From Craspedostauros australis (Eukaryota; Bacillariophyta; Bacillariophyceae; Mastogloiales; Achnanthaceae): a stretch of DNA of 64,000 bases. Below, piece after piece: positions 42,073 to 51,247 of the stretch; within the stretch, counting starts at the first letter, position 1; every line of letters starts with the position of its first letter. The notes beneath the pieces were generated by a model that made no database searches, was not told the DNA's origin, and worked only from the letters and a program-made list of their open reading frames with translations. Location: assembly GCA_026770025.1 (NCBI GenBank), contig JAMXDE010000005.1, positions 1,488,001 to 1,552,000 of the forward strand, read 5' to 3'. A program made the position numbers and the translations under genes.

Positions 42073-42768
42073 CTATTTGCTGGGCCGGGCTGGCAGCGCC
42101 GATCGTGCCGCATCGATGGAATTTGTTGGCTTCGATCCGCCGTCATCACCCTCTGCATGATCGTCGAATTGCAGCAGCCGCTTCTCGACGTCAATGTCTT
42201 CTACTTTGTATGCAATTTGGTACAGCTCGTCCAAAACGCCATGCAGCATGACGCTTTCCTGCAGTCGGTATTCCAGCGACGGCGCCTTGCCGCTGCGGAT
42301 GATCTGAATGCCCGTGGCTGCATCGTCATCCAGCTTGATGGAGAACATGCCCGTGCCGTCCTTGTAGTACATGTCGAGGCATCCGTCCTCCGCATTCTGC
42401 AGGAACCAGGATTCCTTGACTGGCTTGTTCTGCTCGCCCACGAGGTAGATCTGCAGGAAGAACCGCAACGGACCCGTCTTGACGATCTTGGCCGGAAGAT
42501 CGATGATGACTTCGCTGGGGGAACCGGAAGGCGCCGAGGCGTCGTCGCTGTTGCCAGAATTCCCGCCGAACAAGCCATTGAACAGCGATCGTTTCATGAT
42601 GTTCTGCCGCGAGGAATGATTCTCGATCCTGATGGACTGCATGGGACCAGCGACTGTTGCTGTACTTGCATGCGTGCTTGTCCTGGATGTTGGCTGGAAT
42701 CCATGCACGGCGAATGATGCGATCATCAAGGCCGCAGCCAATGTCCGCAGCATTGTGAAGCTCTTCAT
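42073..42768 (-). CDS. Plastid-targeted protein of unknown family, copy B
   Basis: 231 residues, one exon. The signal peptide (MLRTLAAALMIASFAVHG) is followed by FQPTS, giving the Phe +1 plastid signal. A Gly/Ser-rich linker (NGLFGGNSGNSDD) leads to the conserved domain shared with copy A (about residues 95-200): VIIDLPAKIVKTGPLRFFLQ, ESWFLQNAEDGCLDMYYKDG, SLEYRLQESVMLHG. It lacks the intron of copy A, although sequence on both sides of that position aligns, so the intron was gained or lost after duplication. The C-terminus differs from copy A. The ATG at 42768 starts the signal; an upstream in-frame extension exists but is unnecessary. Divergent from RPL23A. Confidence 0.75.
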   Translation of the reverse strand: MKSFTMLRTLAAALMIASFAVHGFQPTSRTSTHASTATVAGPMQSIRIENHSSRQNIMKRSLFNGLFGGNSGNSDDASAPSGSPSEVIIDLPAKIVKTGPLRFFLQIYLVGEQNKPVKESWFLQNAEDGCLDMYYKDGTGMFSIKLDDDAATGIQIIRSGKAPSLEYRLQESVMLHGVLDELYQIAYKVEDIDVEKRLLQFDDHAEGDDGGSKPTNSIDAARSALPARPSK

Positions 42769-43378
42769 GTCGTTCCTCTGTGTTGAACTCTCGATTGTTA
42801 CGAATGTATGTGTTGTATTACAATGGATTGTCTGTACGATTGCACTTCTCCGACGTCTGAATTGCTTGGTCACTGATTTTATGCTTGCTTGGTTGCTTGC
42901 TTCTCAACAGCAGCTTTCTCTTGTCTGTTTTCACTATCAACTGATGCCGATGCAAGTGTGGTGTGATGCTGATGAGTGACGATGCCGATGGATGACGACG
43001 ATCAATTGTGTTGGCGGTCGTGGGTTGTGTGATGTGATGTGTTGTGTTGTTGTGGTTTGTGATGATTTGTTGTTTTGTGGTGTCAGCGATTGCGACATCG
43101 CGATTCTTGACACTATTTTCATTCCATGTAGTCGTCATTGATTCAACGGAGTAACAATTGTTCCCACGACAGACAGACGGATCACGAAAAACTCTCGTAC
43201 CTGTTACTCTTTACTTTCTGCGTGTCGTTGCGTTGTGTTGAGGACAACCAAACAACAACACGAACGCCAGCCAACACCAACACTGACCAAGACGACGGAG
43301 GCAGCGGCATCTTCGACACCAACGACGACGTCGGAAACATCAACCAGCATCCGAAAGAGGAAGATCACGACGGCAACC
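42769..43378. other. Divergent region between copy B and RPL23A
   Basis: 610 bp containing both promoters and the CAAC/ACGACG-rich RPL23A leader. No gene seen. Confidence 0.6.
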
Positions 43379-44187
43379 ATGGCAGGTACGACGGCGGCGG
43401 CGGAACGACGGAAGAGGACTGTGGGATGCGACTAGAATGACGAGGTGTCGCAAGATGGAATTCCGGTTACGGTGGCGAAAGTAGCGTGAAGAACAACATG
43501 ATGATCGTTGAAGCAGCGACGAAGAGCGTCTCGGCAGGTGGATGCAACATGGGGTAGAAATGACCGCCGCGATGAAGCACTGTGCGGGATGGATGTTGAA
43601 CGAATGTCAGAAACGTGTTGCTAAACCTTTGACTTTGCGCCCAATCATTTTGCACGAACGTGGACGCCAATATGAACGAACATCTACGGTAACCGACTAC
43701 GATGCTGTGATGACCATTGATGAATTGAAATTGGATTGGATTGAACACGACGATGGTGATGGCAATGATAACAGGCAAGGCAGCAGCAGTTTCGAAGACC
43801 CTGAAGAAGGGCATCTCGAAGAAGGGAACCCGCATCCACACCAAGGTGCACTTCTACAGACCAAAGACTCTGCAGCACTCGCGCAAGCCAAAATACCAGC
43901 AGAAGAGCACACCAAAGAAGAACACCCTTGACAAGCACTCAATTATCAAGTACCCACTCACAACAGAGTCCTCCATGAAGCTCATCGAGGACAGCAACAC
44001 CCTCGTGTTCATCGTCGATGTCAAGGCCAACAAGCGACAAATCAAGGCCGCCGTCCGCGACTTGTACAAGATTGAATGCGAAAAGGTCAACACCCTCATC
44101 ACACCAAGAGGCCTCAAGAAGAGCTACGTCAGATTGAGCAAGGACTACGACGCCCTTGATGTTGCCAACAAGGTCGGTGTTATCTAA
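43379..44187 (+). CDS. RPL23A: 60S ribosomal protein uL23 (L23a)
   Basis: Join of 43379-43385 and 43775-44187 (389-bp intron right after codon 2; donor GCAG|GTACGA, acceptor ATAACAG), 139 residues. uL23 sits at the exit of the large-subunit tunnel, binds 26S rRNA and docks SRP and nascent-chain factors. The conserved domain is full length: [36 protein letters not shown], then [44 protein letters not shown] at the C-terminus. The basic N-terminus ([15 protein letters not shown]) is formed only when the tiny first exon is spliced on, which supports the model. An intron immediately after the start is common in ribosomal protein genes. Confidence 0.95.
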
Positions 44188-45184
44188 ACTAGAGAGTAAC
44201 TCGAAATAGAATCAAACTGCTGGAAACAAAACAAGAGCAACAGCACAGATGTGATTGTGGTCTCGTCGTTGTTCCTTGCACTATGTGTGCGCACAAGCGG
44301 TGCAAGCCGTGGGCGTCTTCACGTTCAGACAGTGTGTTGATCTCCTCCGCTTGAAAGGACTGCGCTGTTGTCGTCAGAATGGGTACCCAGCTCAAAGCAC
44401 AACAAGACAACAACCAGAGCAAGCATCGTTCCACAGCATGGGAAGTACAAAACCCAATTGTTGCTGCACAAACACGTCCAGCCGAGCTTACGGATGGTAC
44501 ATGGCAGATTGTGCCATGCATTCAGCGGCTGTGCGAAACTGAGCGTTGCTGTTGTCGGAAAACGAGGAAATGGTGCAAGTCTTGCGATAGCGAGTCGGAG
44601 CAATGCAAGATGAAATGAATGGCGACCACAGGAATGCAGACATACGATGAAAGGGAATTCATGCACCGAGAAGGATGGAGCTTCAGCGTCGGCCCTCGCT
44701 GCAACATCAGCGCCATCAACGGCGCGACGCGAAGGATCGACAGCGCACGAATCTGAATGGGCGACGGTAGGCCATACACAGCAACGGGGCACTCCATCCA
44801 CCGCTCACTGTGCAATTGCGACATCCATGACGGCATATGGCCGATCAAGTGGTTGATGCAATCGGTGGTCAAGCGTGAGTCGCTTGAGTGATTCCCAACG
44901 GTGACTTGGTTCATCGTTGGAGGACTCGACTTGGACACACAAAGAGATGCAGATCAAGCAGGCCATCTTCCACAATGAGGAACTGTGTACGATGGATGCT
45001 TGTTGCGATTGGAGCACGATCATGGCGTTGTCCTGTTTGACAAGCACACGCAACACTGTTCTTTCAATAACAGTCACGATGAAGAAGAGGCGAAGGAGAC
45101 AAATAAGGACAATAGTCATCGTGATAGGACTGTGTTGTTAAGTATAGTACTCTATCGTGTTCAAAAAATATCACGTGTCACGAT
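44188..45184. other. Intergenic DNA, no recognised gene
   Basis: Short and medium open frames on both strands, none with family features. It ends at the ACGAT target duplication (45180-45184) of the next element. Confidence 0.55.
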
Positions 45185-45457
45185 TATTGGAGCCACGACC
45201 GCACGAGCCGGAGACATGGAGCTACGATCGCATGAATCGGAAACACAAAAGATACGACGACCACACAGCAGCGATCAAGACGCAACAGCAGAGAGAAATG
45301 AGAAGGCAAACATCGAAATACGTGCACGAACGCTGATGGAACAGAACAAAGCGAAACACAACAAAAGTAGCGAGGTATGCCTCATAATTCCCTACACAAC
45401 ACAGTTAGCACACACACTGATCATCCACAGTCGTTACCATCAGCCCAGATTCCAATA
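45185..45457 (+). repeat. Left LTR (273 bp)
   Basis: TATTGGA...TCCAATA; identical to 46950-47222 by direct reading. Confidence 0.92.
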
Positions 45458-45664
45458 GTTTATCAGGACCTTCGACTCACTGATCGTTCCCGGACGCTTG
45501 CTGTTGCCGTTGCCGCCGCCGTCGCCGTTCGCCGTTTGATTGAGGCATTGAGGCATTTTGGGGCAGTTTGGTTTTGAGGCACTTCTTCGCGCGGAGGATT
45601 CGACTGTTGGGGGGGATACCTGGCGCTATCTCGAACTGAGACTGCTACGCACTGCGCTTGCATC

Positions 45665-46927
45665 ATGATGGCTCGCTCTGTTGAGGGGATTGTCACCACA
45701 TCCGGTTTCCGGATGCCCCGCGAGCCGCCTGACAAGACAAAGCAAACCGTCGAATTCCTCCGCACCGTCCTCGGGTTTTCCGAACCCTTCATCTACCTCG
45801 CCCCGATGTTTGAGACCAAGCAAGCACGCGATGGCCTGGATATCAAACGCGTCCTCCGGAGGGTGGGATTCCTCTCACGTCTACAGACTGGATCTATATT
45901 GATCCACCTGCGATGCCCCGCCACAACCTGCTCGCTTATCCCAGACTTGATTGCGCTCCATCGCTTTCGCGCGTACATCGAGAAGGATTTGGAGACCATC
46001 GCTCCAAATCAAGTTCTTGAACCAGATCCTGACGACATAACCAAGGATGCATATGCAGCTTTTTGTGACACAGTGCTGTCCCCAATACAGGACATCACCA
46101 AGGCAGTCATCTCACACGACAAGCACGCACAGAAGAACTCTGCGACATGGTTCGGTATCCCTGAACTCACTCCGACCGCATGGCTCAAGTGCATGAAAGG
46201 GGGTTATGACAGTAACTTCCCGCCAGAAATATATGGCGACTTGGCCACTTTGCCATCACCTCCAGCCATCAACATCATGACACCATGTACTTCCGACGCT
46301 CCACCTCCGCAGCCATTCCCCATGCGGACAGCAATCAAGCCATTCGCAACCAAAACCAGTGACCCACACAGAGCTGCGTATCGTGTTCCCTTGCGACCCC
46401 CAGCACCTGTTCCAGATACAACCAGACATGACGTTCCTCCCAGTGACAATGTCCGATCACCACCGACCGTACTGCCTGTCCTCGCTCCTGTTCGTACTCC
46501 AGGTCCTGGTCCGCCTCCTTCTGTCCAGGGGCGCCACATCCAGCCCAGCCGTCCGTCTGTGATAAAGGGGCGCCAATCATCTCATCTTTGGTCGACCCTG
46601 ACACATCGCTGCGGATCTTGGGTGAAACATGCTCATCACGCAACTCCCATCCTTCGCATGCCACCAGATATCCCTGTTGCTGCACTGCGGCCGGAACCAA
46701 AGCCACCACCACCACATTGGCTCAAAGCAGACACACTGACCAAATCGCTCAGCAGATCCGTATTCATGAGGCTGAGACAGCTGTCTCTTTTCTGCATCCA
46801 TCCCCATCTGATCGAAGCCAAAACCTACTGTCCGGACGATCCACAACCAGCTGAGCCTACTACCCATGCTGAAAGAAGCACACGTGAGTTGCCCTGTGTC
46901 TGGATTACAACCTCACGTGCCCATTGA
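45665..46927 (+). CDS. Gag-like or unknown protein of the compact LTR element
   Basis: 420-residue frame filling most of the element's interior. The first 200 residues look folded and helical (TKQTVEFLRTVLGFSEPFIY; IALHRFRAYIEKDLETI; DITKAVISHDKHAQ). From about 205 to 330 it is Pro-rich, and the tail has scattered Cys/His residues but no canonical CCHC knuckle. There is no DSG protease, integrase or YVDD motif. A Gag-like role is inferred only from position between LTRs and the helical-then-disordered layout; a captured host gene is the alternative. The start is an ATG-ATG pair 208 bp after the left LTR; the stop lies 23 bp before the right LTR. Confidence 0.6.
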   Translation: MMARSVEGIVTTSGFRMPREPPDKTKQTVEFLRTVLGFSEPFIYLAPMFETKQARDGLDIKRVLRRVGFLSRLQTGSILIHLRCPATTCSLIPDLIALHRFRAYIEKDLETIAPNQVLEPDPDDITKDAYAAFCDTVLSPIQDITKAVISHDKHAQKNSATWFGIPELTPTAWLKCMKGGYDSNFPPEIYGDLATLPSPPAINIMTPCTSDAPPPQPFPMRTAIKPFATKTSDPHRAAYRVPLRPPAPVPDTTRHDVPPSDNVRSPPTVLPVLAPVRTPGPGPPPSVQGRHIQPSRPSVIKGRQSSHLWSTLTHRCGSWVKHAHHATPILRMPPDIPVAALRPEPKPPPPHWLKADTLTKSLSRSVFMRLRQLSLFCIHPHLIEAKTYCPDDPQPAEPTTHAERSTRELPCVWITTSRAH

Positions 46928-46940
46928 CAAGTGAGGTTAT

Positions 46941-46949
46941 AAAGGGGCG
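46941..46949 (+). other. Polypurine tract of the compact LTR element
   Basis: AAAGGGGCG directly abuts the right LTR at 46950, the expected place for a plus-strand primer. Together with the target duplication it argues for a true LTR retroelement rather than a chance direct repeat. Confidence 0.6.
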
Positions 46950-47222
46950 TATTGGAGCCACGACCGCACGAGCCGGAGACATGGAGCTACGATCGCATGA
47001 ATCGGAAACACAAAAGATACGACGACCACACAGCAGCGATCAAGACGCAACAGCAGAGAGAAATGAGAAGGCAAACATCGAAATACGTGCACGAACGCTG
47101 ATGGAACAGAACAAAGCGAAACACAACAAAAGTAGCGAGGTATGCCTCATAATTCCCTACACAACACAGTTAGCACACACACTGATCATCCACAGTCGTT
47201 ACCATCAGCCCAGATTCCAATA
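46950..47222 (+). repeat. Right LTR (273 bp)
   Basis: Same sequence as the left LTR; followed by the duplicated ACGAT at 47223-47227. Confidence 0.92.
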
Positions 47223-47227
47223 ACGAT

Positions 47228-47545
47228 GTCAAATCCGCCCGATTCTACTCACGAACCCCGAATGGGGTCATACAACCAGGTGCAGTAGTCGTACGCCAAA
47301 TCGAACAGGAAGGAGTGGTGAAAGACTAGGTCTTTACATGATTACTGATAGCGGAGTGTTGACACGCGAAAGGCAAGAACATTGCTGCTGCTGTTCGTGA
47401 GTCCGCACGAAACCAACCAATTCTGTGTGCTGTGGGAGGTTTGCAATCATCATCCAGTTGGCATTGGCAGAATCTGCTTACATTCGCGCACCAGGATCTA
47501 TGCCCACAACCCTATCCAAAGAGGGCGTAGACCGCGACTGTCAAT
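47228..47545. other. Short intergenic stretch
   Basis: 318 bp between the compact LTR element and the CIA30-like pseudogene. No gene or repeat recognised. Confidence 0.55.
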
Positions 47546-47945
47546 TTAGCAACCAACTGCCTTGATGGTGAAGAGATCAGTGACGAACTCTCCTTGGACG
47601 CCTTGAGCCCAGATCTCCATGAACTGGATGTTGGACAGCGCAGCTGGGGTCGGAAGAGCATGGGGAGATGATCTTGCCGCTGCTAAATTCCCAGGCGTTG
47701 CTGAAGTCGTCGAGTGGGATGATGTATCTCTGCTCGCCAGGTGCATAGATGGGGATGCGGGCGCGCCACTCGAGTGGAACTGGAGCATTGGGCTTCTGAA
47801 GAACATCTCCGAAGGCGATATAGTATGGAGCGTAGCCGTTGGTGATCAGGATGATCTCGATGGCTTTGCAGCCATCAATGTTTGGGAAGGACTTGGTGCC
47901 AATGATCTTGGCGAATCCTGGTGCGCCGAGGTATGGCTGAAAGAA
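47546..47945 (-). pseudogene. Truncated, frameshifted CIA30-like paralog
   Basis: The minus strand encodes a clear relative of the gene at 20152-20766: GFAKIIGTKSFPNIDGCKAIEI, YYIAFGDV, EWRARIPI, IPLDDFSN, and after a frame change LSNIQFMEIWAQGVQGEF...DLFTIKAVGC with the same C-terminal end. Coding sequence upstream of about GFAKII is missing, and a small deletion plus frameshift lies near 47645. The 5' break coincides with the start of copia reverse transcriptase sequence on the other strand, so an insertion or rearrangement cut the gene. Confidence 0.85.
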
Positions 47946-49676
47946 GACCCATCCTCCAAGACCAAGTCCAAGTACTGGTCCAGGACGCACAAGCACGGGG
48001 TCAGGGTTCCCAAGACGGTCAACGAAGCCAGGGCGATTGATCGGGAGAACGGAAATACTCTCTGGTGGGATTCGATCCTGAAGGAGATGAAGAATGTTCG
48101 ACCAGCATTCGAGGCATTCGAAGGCAACAAGTTGGAGCTACCAAAGGGATACCAGCAGATCGAGTGTCATTTGATATTCGATGTGAAGCTGAGCAAGAAC
48201 TTCCGACAGAAGGCAAGGCTCGTGGCTGGGGGACACAAGACCACAACACCATCATCCATCACATATTCGTCAGTGGTATCCAGGGACTCAATGCGGATTG
48301 CGTTGACCATTGCTGCGATGAACAACCTGGAGGTACTGGCATGTGACATCCAGAATGCATACCTGACAGCAGACTGCCAAGAGAAGGTCTAGACCAGGGC
48401 AGGACCAGAGTTTGCTGCTGAGGAAGAACAGATCATGCTTGTGCGCAAAGCTCTGTACGGGTTGAAGTCCTCCGGAGCAGCATTTTGGGCCAAATTGGCA
48501 GGTGTACTTCATGACAGCTCATTCCGATCATCGAAGGCTGATCCAGACGTATGGCTACGAGCGGTTACCAAACCCAACGGTTTCGAATACTACAAGATCG
48601 TGCTTTGCTATGTTGACGATGTGATGGCGATGAGCCATATGCCCAGAGAGGTCATTGATGGTGTTGCTTCTGTCGTCAAATTGAAAGGGGGCAAGGTTGA
48701 GCCGCCAGACATGTATCTTGGTGCATCACTCAGTCAGAAGAGCAATGAACACGGCATGCGGTGTTGGAGTGTGTCATCGGAGAAATACTGCAAGGCAGCC
48801 ATCGAGAACGTCGAGGAGAAGCTGGACAAGCAAGGACTACGACTACCATCAGGATGCCGGACACCATTCACTTGCAGCTACCATCCAGCCGAAGATGAGA
48901 CGCCAGAACTCAAAGCAGATGGATTGCGGCGGTTCCAGGAGCTGATCGGAGTGCTGCGATGGGCAATTGAGATTGGCAGAGTCGACATCTTGCTGGAAGT
49001 GTCACTGCTGTCATCCCACCTTGCCATGCCATGGGTCGGACATCTCGAGCAGGCTTACCACATCTTCGGATACCTGAAGAACACTTCGCGACGAACGATG
49101 CTGATGGACCCTGATCACCCCAGGATATCAGAAGACCGCTTCCAGTCATTTGAATGGGAGGACTTCTACCGCGATGCTGAGGAAGCCATGCCAATGGACA
49201 TGCCAGAGCCCAGAGGCAACACAGCATCGACACATTGCTTCATGGATGCCAACCACGCAGCTGACAAGGCGACAAGGCGATCGCAAACGGGGATACTAAT
49301 CTTCCTGAATCGTGCACCGGTTCTATGGTACAGCAAGAGGCAGAACTCGGTGGAGACCTCTACCTTTGGGTCAGAGTTCACTGCGATGAGGCTCACAGTG
49401 GAGATGGTGTCGTCGCTTTGATACAAGCTGCGCATGTTTGGGGTACCTATCGAGGGACCGAAAAATATGTTCTGCGACAACGAGGCAGTCTTCAAGAATG
49501 CATCAACACCCCACTCGACACTGTCGAAGAAGCACCACAGCATCTCCTACCACCGATGCTGAGAGGCTATTGCCAGCGGTATCATTCGCATAGCGAAAGA
49601 GGATACCATGACAAACCTGGCGGACATATTCATGAAGACAATGGCAGCCCCGAAGCATGAGATGCTGCTTGGTTGA
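47946..49676 (+). pseudogene. Copia reverse transcriptase/RNase H fragment with three stops
   Basis: About 577 codons in one frame of a Ty1/copia Pol, truncated at its 5' end. It starts near KSKYWSRTHKHGVRVPKTV and contains RENGNTLWWDSILKEM, RQKARLVAGGHKT, CDIQNAYLTA, KALYGLKSSGAAFW, YVDDVMAM, the RNase H motif (CFMDANHAADKATRRSQTG) and KHHSISYHRC near the end. The frame is broken only by nonsense codons at 48390 (TAG), 49419 (TGA) and 49560 (TGA); in context these look like Trp and two CGA Arg codons. There is no upstream gag, protease or integrase. It differs clearly from the intact element, so it is another lineage. Non-functional. Confidence 0.88.
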
Positions 49677-49722
49677 TTCTTGTACTAACGAGATAGCCAA
49701 CAGAGTCACATGCAAATCTACG

Positions 49723-49806
49723 CACAGAGTCGCACACAGAGTCGCATACAGAGTCGCATACAGAGTCGCGCACAGAGTCGCAATCCGAGTCGCAAACCGA
49801 GTCGCG
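49723..49806. repeat. 12-bp tandem repeat (CACAGAGTCGCA)x7
   Basis: Seven units of CACAGAGTCGCA/TACAGAGTCGCA, the last two diverged, just downstream of the copia pseudogene. Confidence 0.9.
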
Positions 49807-51247
49807 ATGCGTGAGGTTTTTAGGAGGCAAAATGCCGTTTTCCTACGCGCCAAAACCGGGGACGTCGGGCAGACACAGAGGGCGGTCCAGGGGATCGACA
49901 AGTGTCTACACAACGAGGGGACAGAACGAGTTTGGGATCATACGGGTCGTACCGTCTGTCAGTCGACCGTTGCAGTCATCTGGTCTTGTGCAATGACTCC
50001 TACGCGCCAACGGTGTAGCAGTTTCGTACGTGAGCATGTGTCAGCAACAGAATCCTGTCAGAGCAGGAGAGAACACACAGTTTCGAGGACCACAGCTCGA
50101 AACAGCAGCAACAACAACAACAACAGCCACTAACGCTAGATAGGATCGTCTTCTGTGTGTCTTGAGGTCTCTCCTTTGCAGCACCTACCAGCTTGCAAGC
50201 ATCAGAATTCATTCTAAAAAAGTTCTTTCCCTAACGTGTCTGCGCACATTGTGTTGTTTGCGTCGAAAAAACTAATAAATGTCGTTCTGTCATCACGGAG
50301 CAGCGTGCACATTCGACCAAGAGGACCGTAAATATACAAAGGTCCATAAAACTTAGAATATAACATTAAAGCAATATAGACGTTCACTCTGCGTGTTATA
50401 TCTTCTAGTTTATGGATATGTGAGTGGTTTGGTCGAAAGTCCCGTATGTTGCCACCCCTCCAGGACGGACTGCAGGTCCCGTCACTCAAGTGGGTCTTAG
50501 GTCACGAAGGGATAGTTCGTCTTGTACTTTCACGAACACTAGTTGACCGGGTATCACATTGTGTCGAACAATGTCCGACAAAACGACCGACAAGAATCGC
50601 GACGAGGGTGTCTCGAACTGTTGTTTCCATGTTGAATAGTATCACGACAATCGTATGTCTGTATCGAGTGGTCTCCACTGCCTTTGATAAGATACCGAAA
50701 GCGACTCACACATTCATGCCCCTGGAGTAATTATATTTGGAACCGCCTCTGTTTGTTTGTCATTTGGGCGAAACAATTCTTGATTCGGTGGTGTGATGAT
50801 TCGTGTGTCCAAGGAGGGAGGGAAAGTGAAGCCACTGAGACGCTTCTCTTTCGTCTCTGATCGTGTTTCAACCCATTGATCTTACAAGTATGGCGTAGGC
50901 TACAGGTAGTACGAGCGACTTGTGGATGATGGCAATGTTCGGCCACAACCAATTGATACCGACATGGATGATGCCACCACAAACATGGAAGGACGAAACA
51001 ACAACCCACAACAACCCACAATCCTTCTGCGGACCAACAACGTTTGTGCGAAGAGCCTCGAACTCTCCGTGGATGGCATTTGGTTGTGGCTCCAGCACAA
51101 CTGAGATGAGAAGATTCTTCATCCCACAACATCAACAACAACACCAACAACAACGACAACAACGACCTCCACCATCAACGACGAAGGACAGAACTCAACT
51201 TCGCTCCGCTAAACTCCACTGAACTCCCCTTGTTAGACGCCACTGTG
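49807..51247. other. Intergenic region upstream of the LRR gene
   Basis: Contains repeat copy 1 (50221-50502), a (CAACAA)n tract near 50105-50130 and a CAACAACAC-rich leader at about 51125-51180 before the LRR start. No other gene recognised. Confidence 0.55.
50221..50502 (+). repeat. About 285-bp dispersed repeat, copy 1
   Basis: Aligns in reverse complement with 54612-54895 and in the same orientation with part of 55838-56003. Shared blocks include ACCAAGAGGACCGTAAATAT, CTAGTTTATG and GTCACTCAAG. With copy 2 it forms inverted flanks around the LRR gene. On its minus strand a frame conserved in copy 3 reads LSDGTCSPSW...FRPNHSHIHKL. Confidence 0.8.

Larger units (their letters stand above)
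45185..47222 (+). mobile_element. Compact LTR element with a single ORF and no pol
   Basis: 2,038-bp complete element. Two 273-bp direct repeats (45185-45457 and 46950-47222) look identical base for base. Each begins TATTGGA and ends TCCAATA (a 7-bp inverted repeat), rather than the usual TG...CA. The whole unit is flanked by a 5-bp duplication ACGAT (45180-45184 and 47223-47227). A purine tract AAAGGGGCG precedes the right LTR. The 1,492-bp interior encodes one protein and no protease, integrase or RT, so it must be mobilised in trans, like TRIM/LARD or Gag-only elements. Identical LTRs mean a very recent insertion. After the left LTR, GTTTATCAGG weakly resembles an initiator-Met tRNA primer site. 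Confidence 0.88.

Noticed and set aside
47619-48392. 257-codon frame joining unknown sequence to reverse transcriptase
   Set aside because: Its first half is the antisense of the CIA30-like pseudogene; only the second half is real RT. Treated as a chance chimera.
47223-49722. 5' LTR or gag for the copia RT fragment
   Set aside because: No direct repeat, gag, protease or integrase sequence was found on the left; the fragment is truncated.
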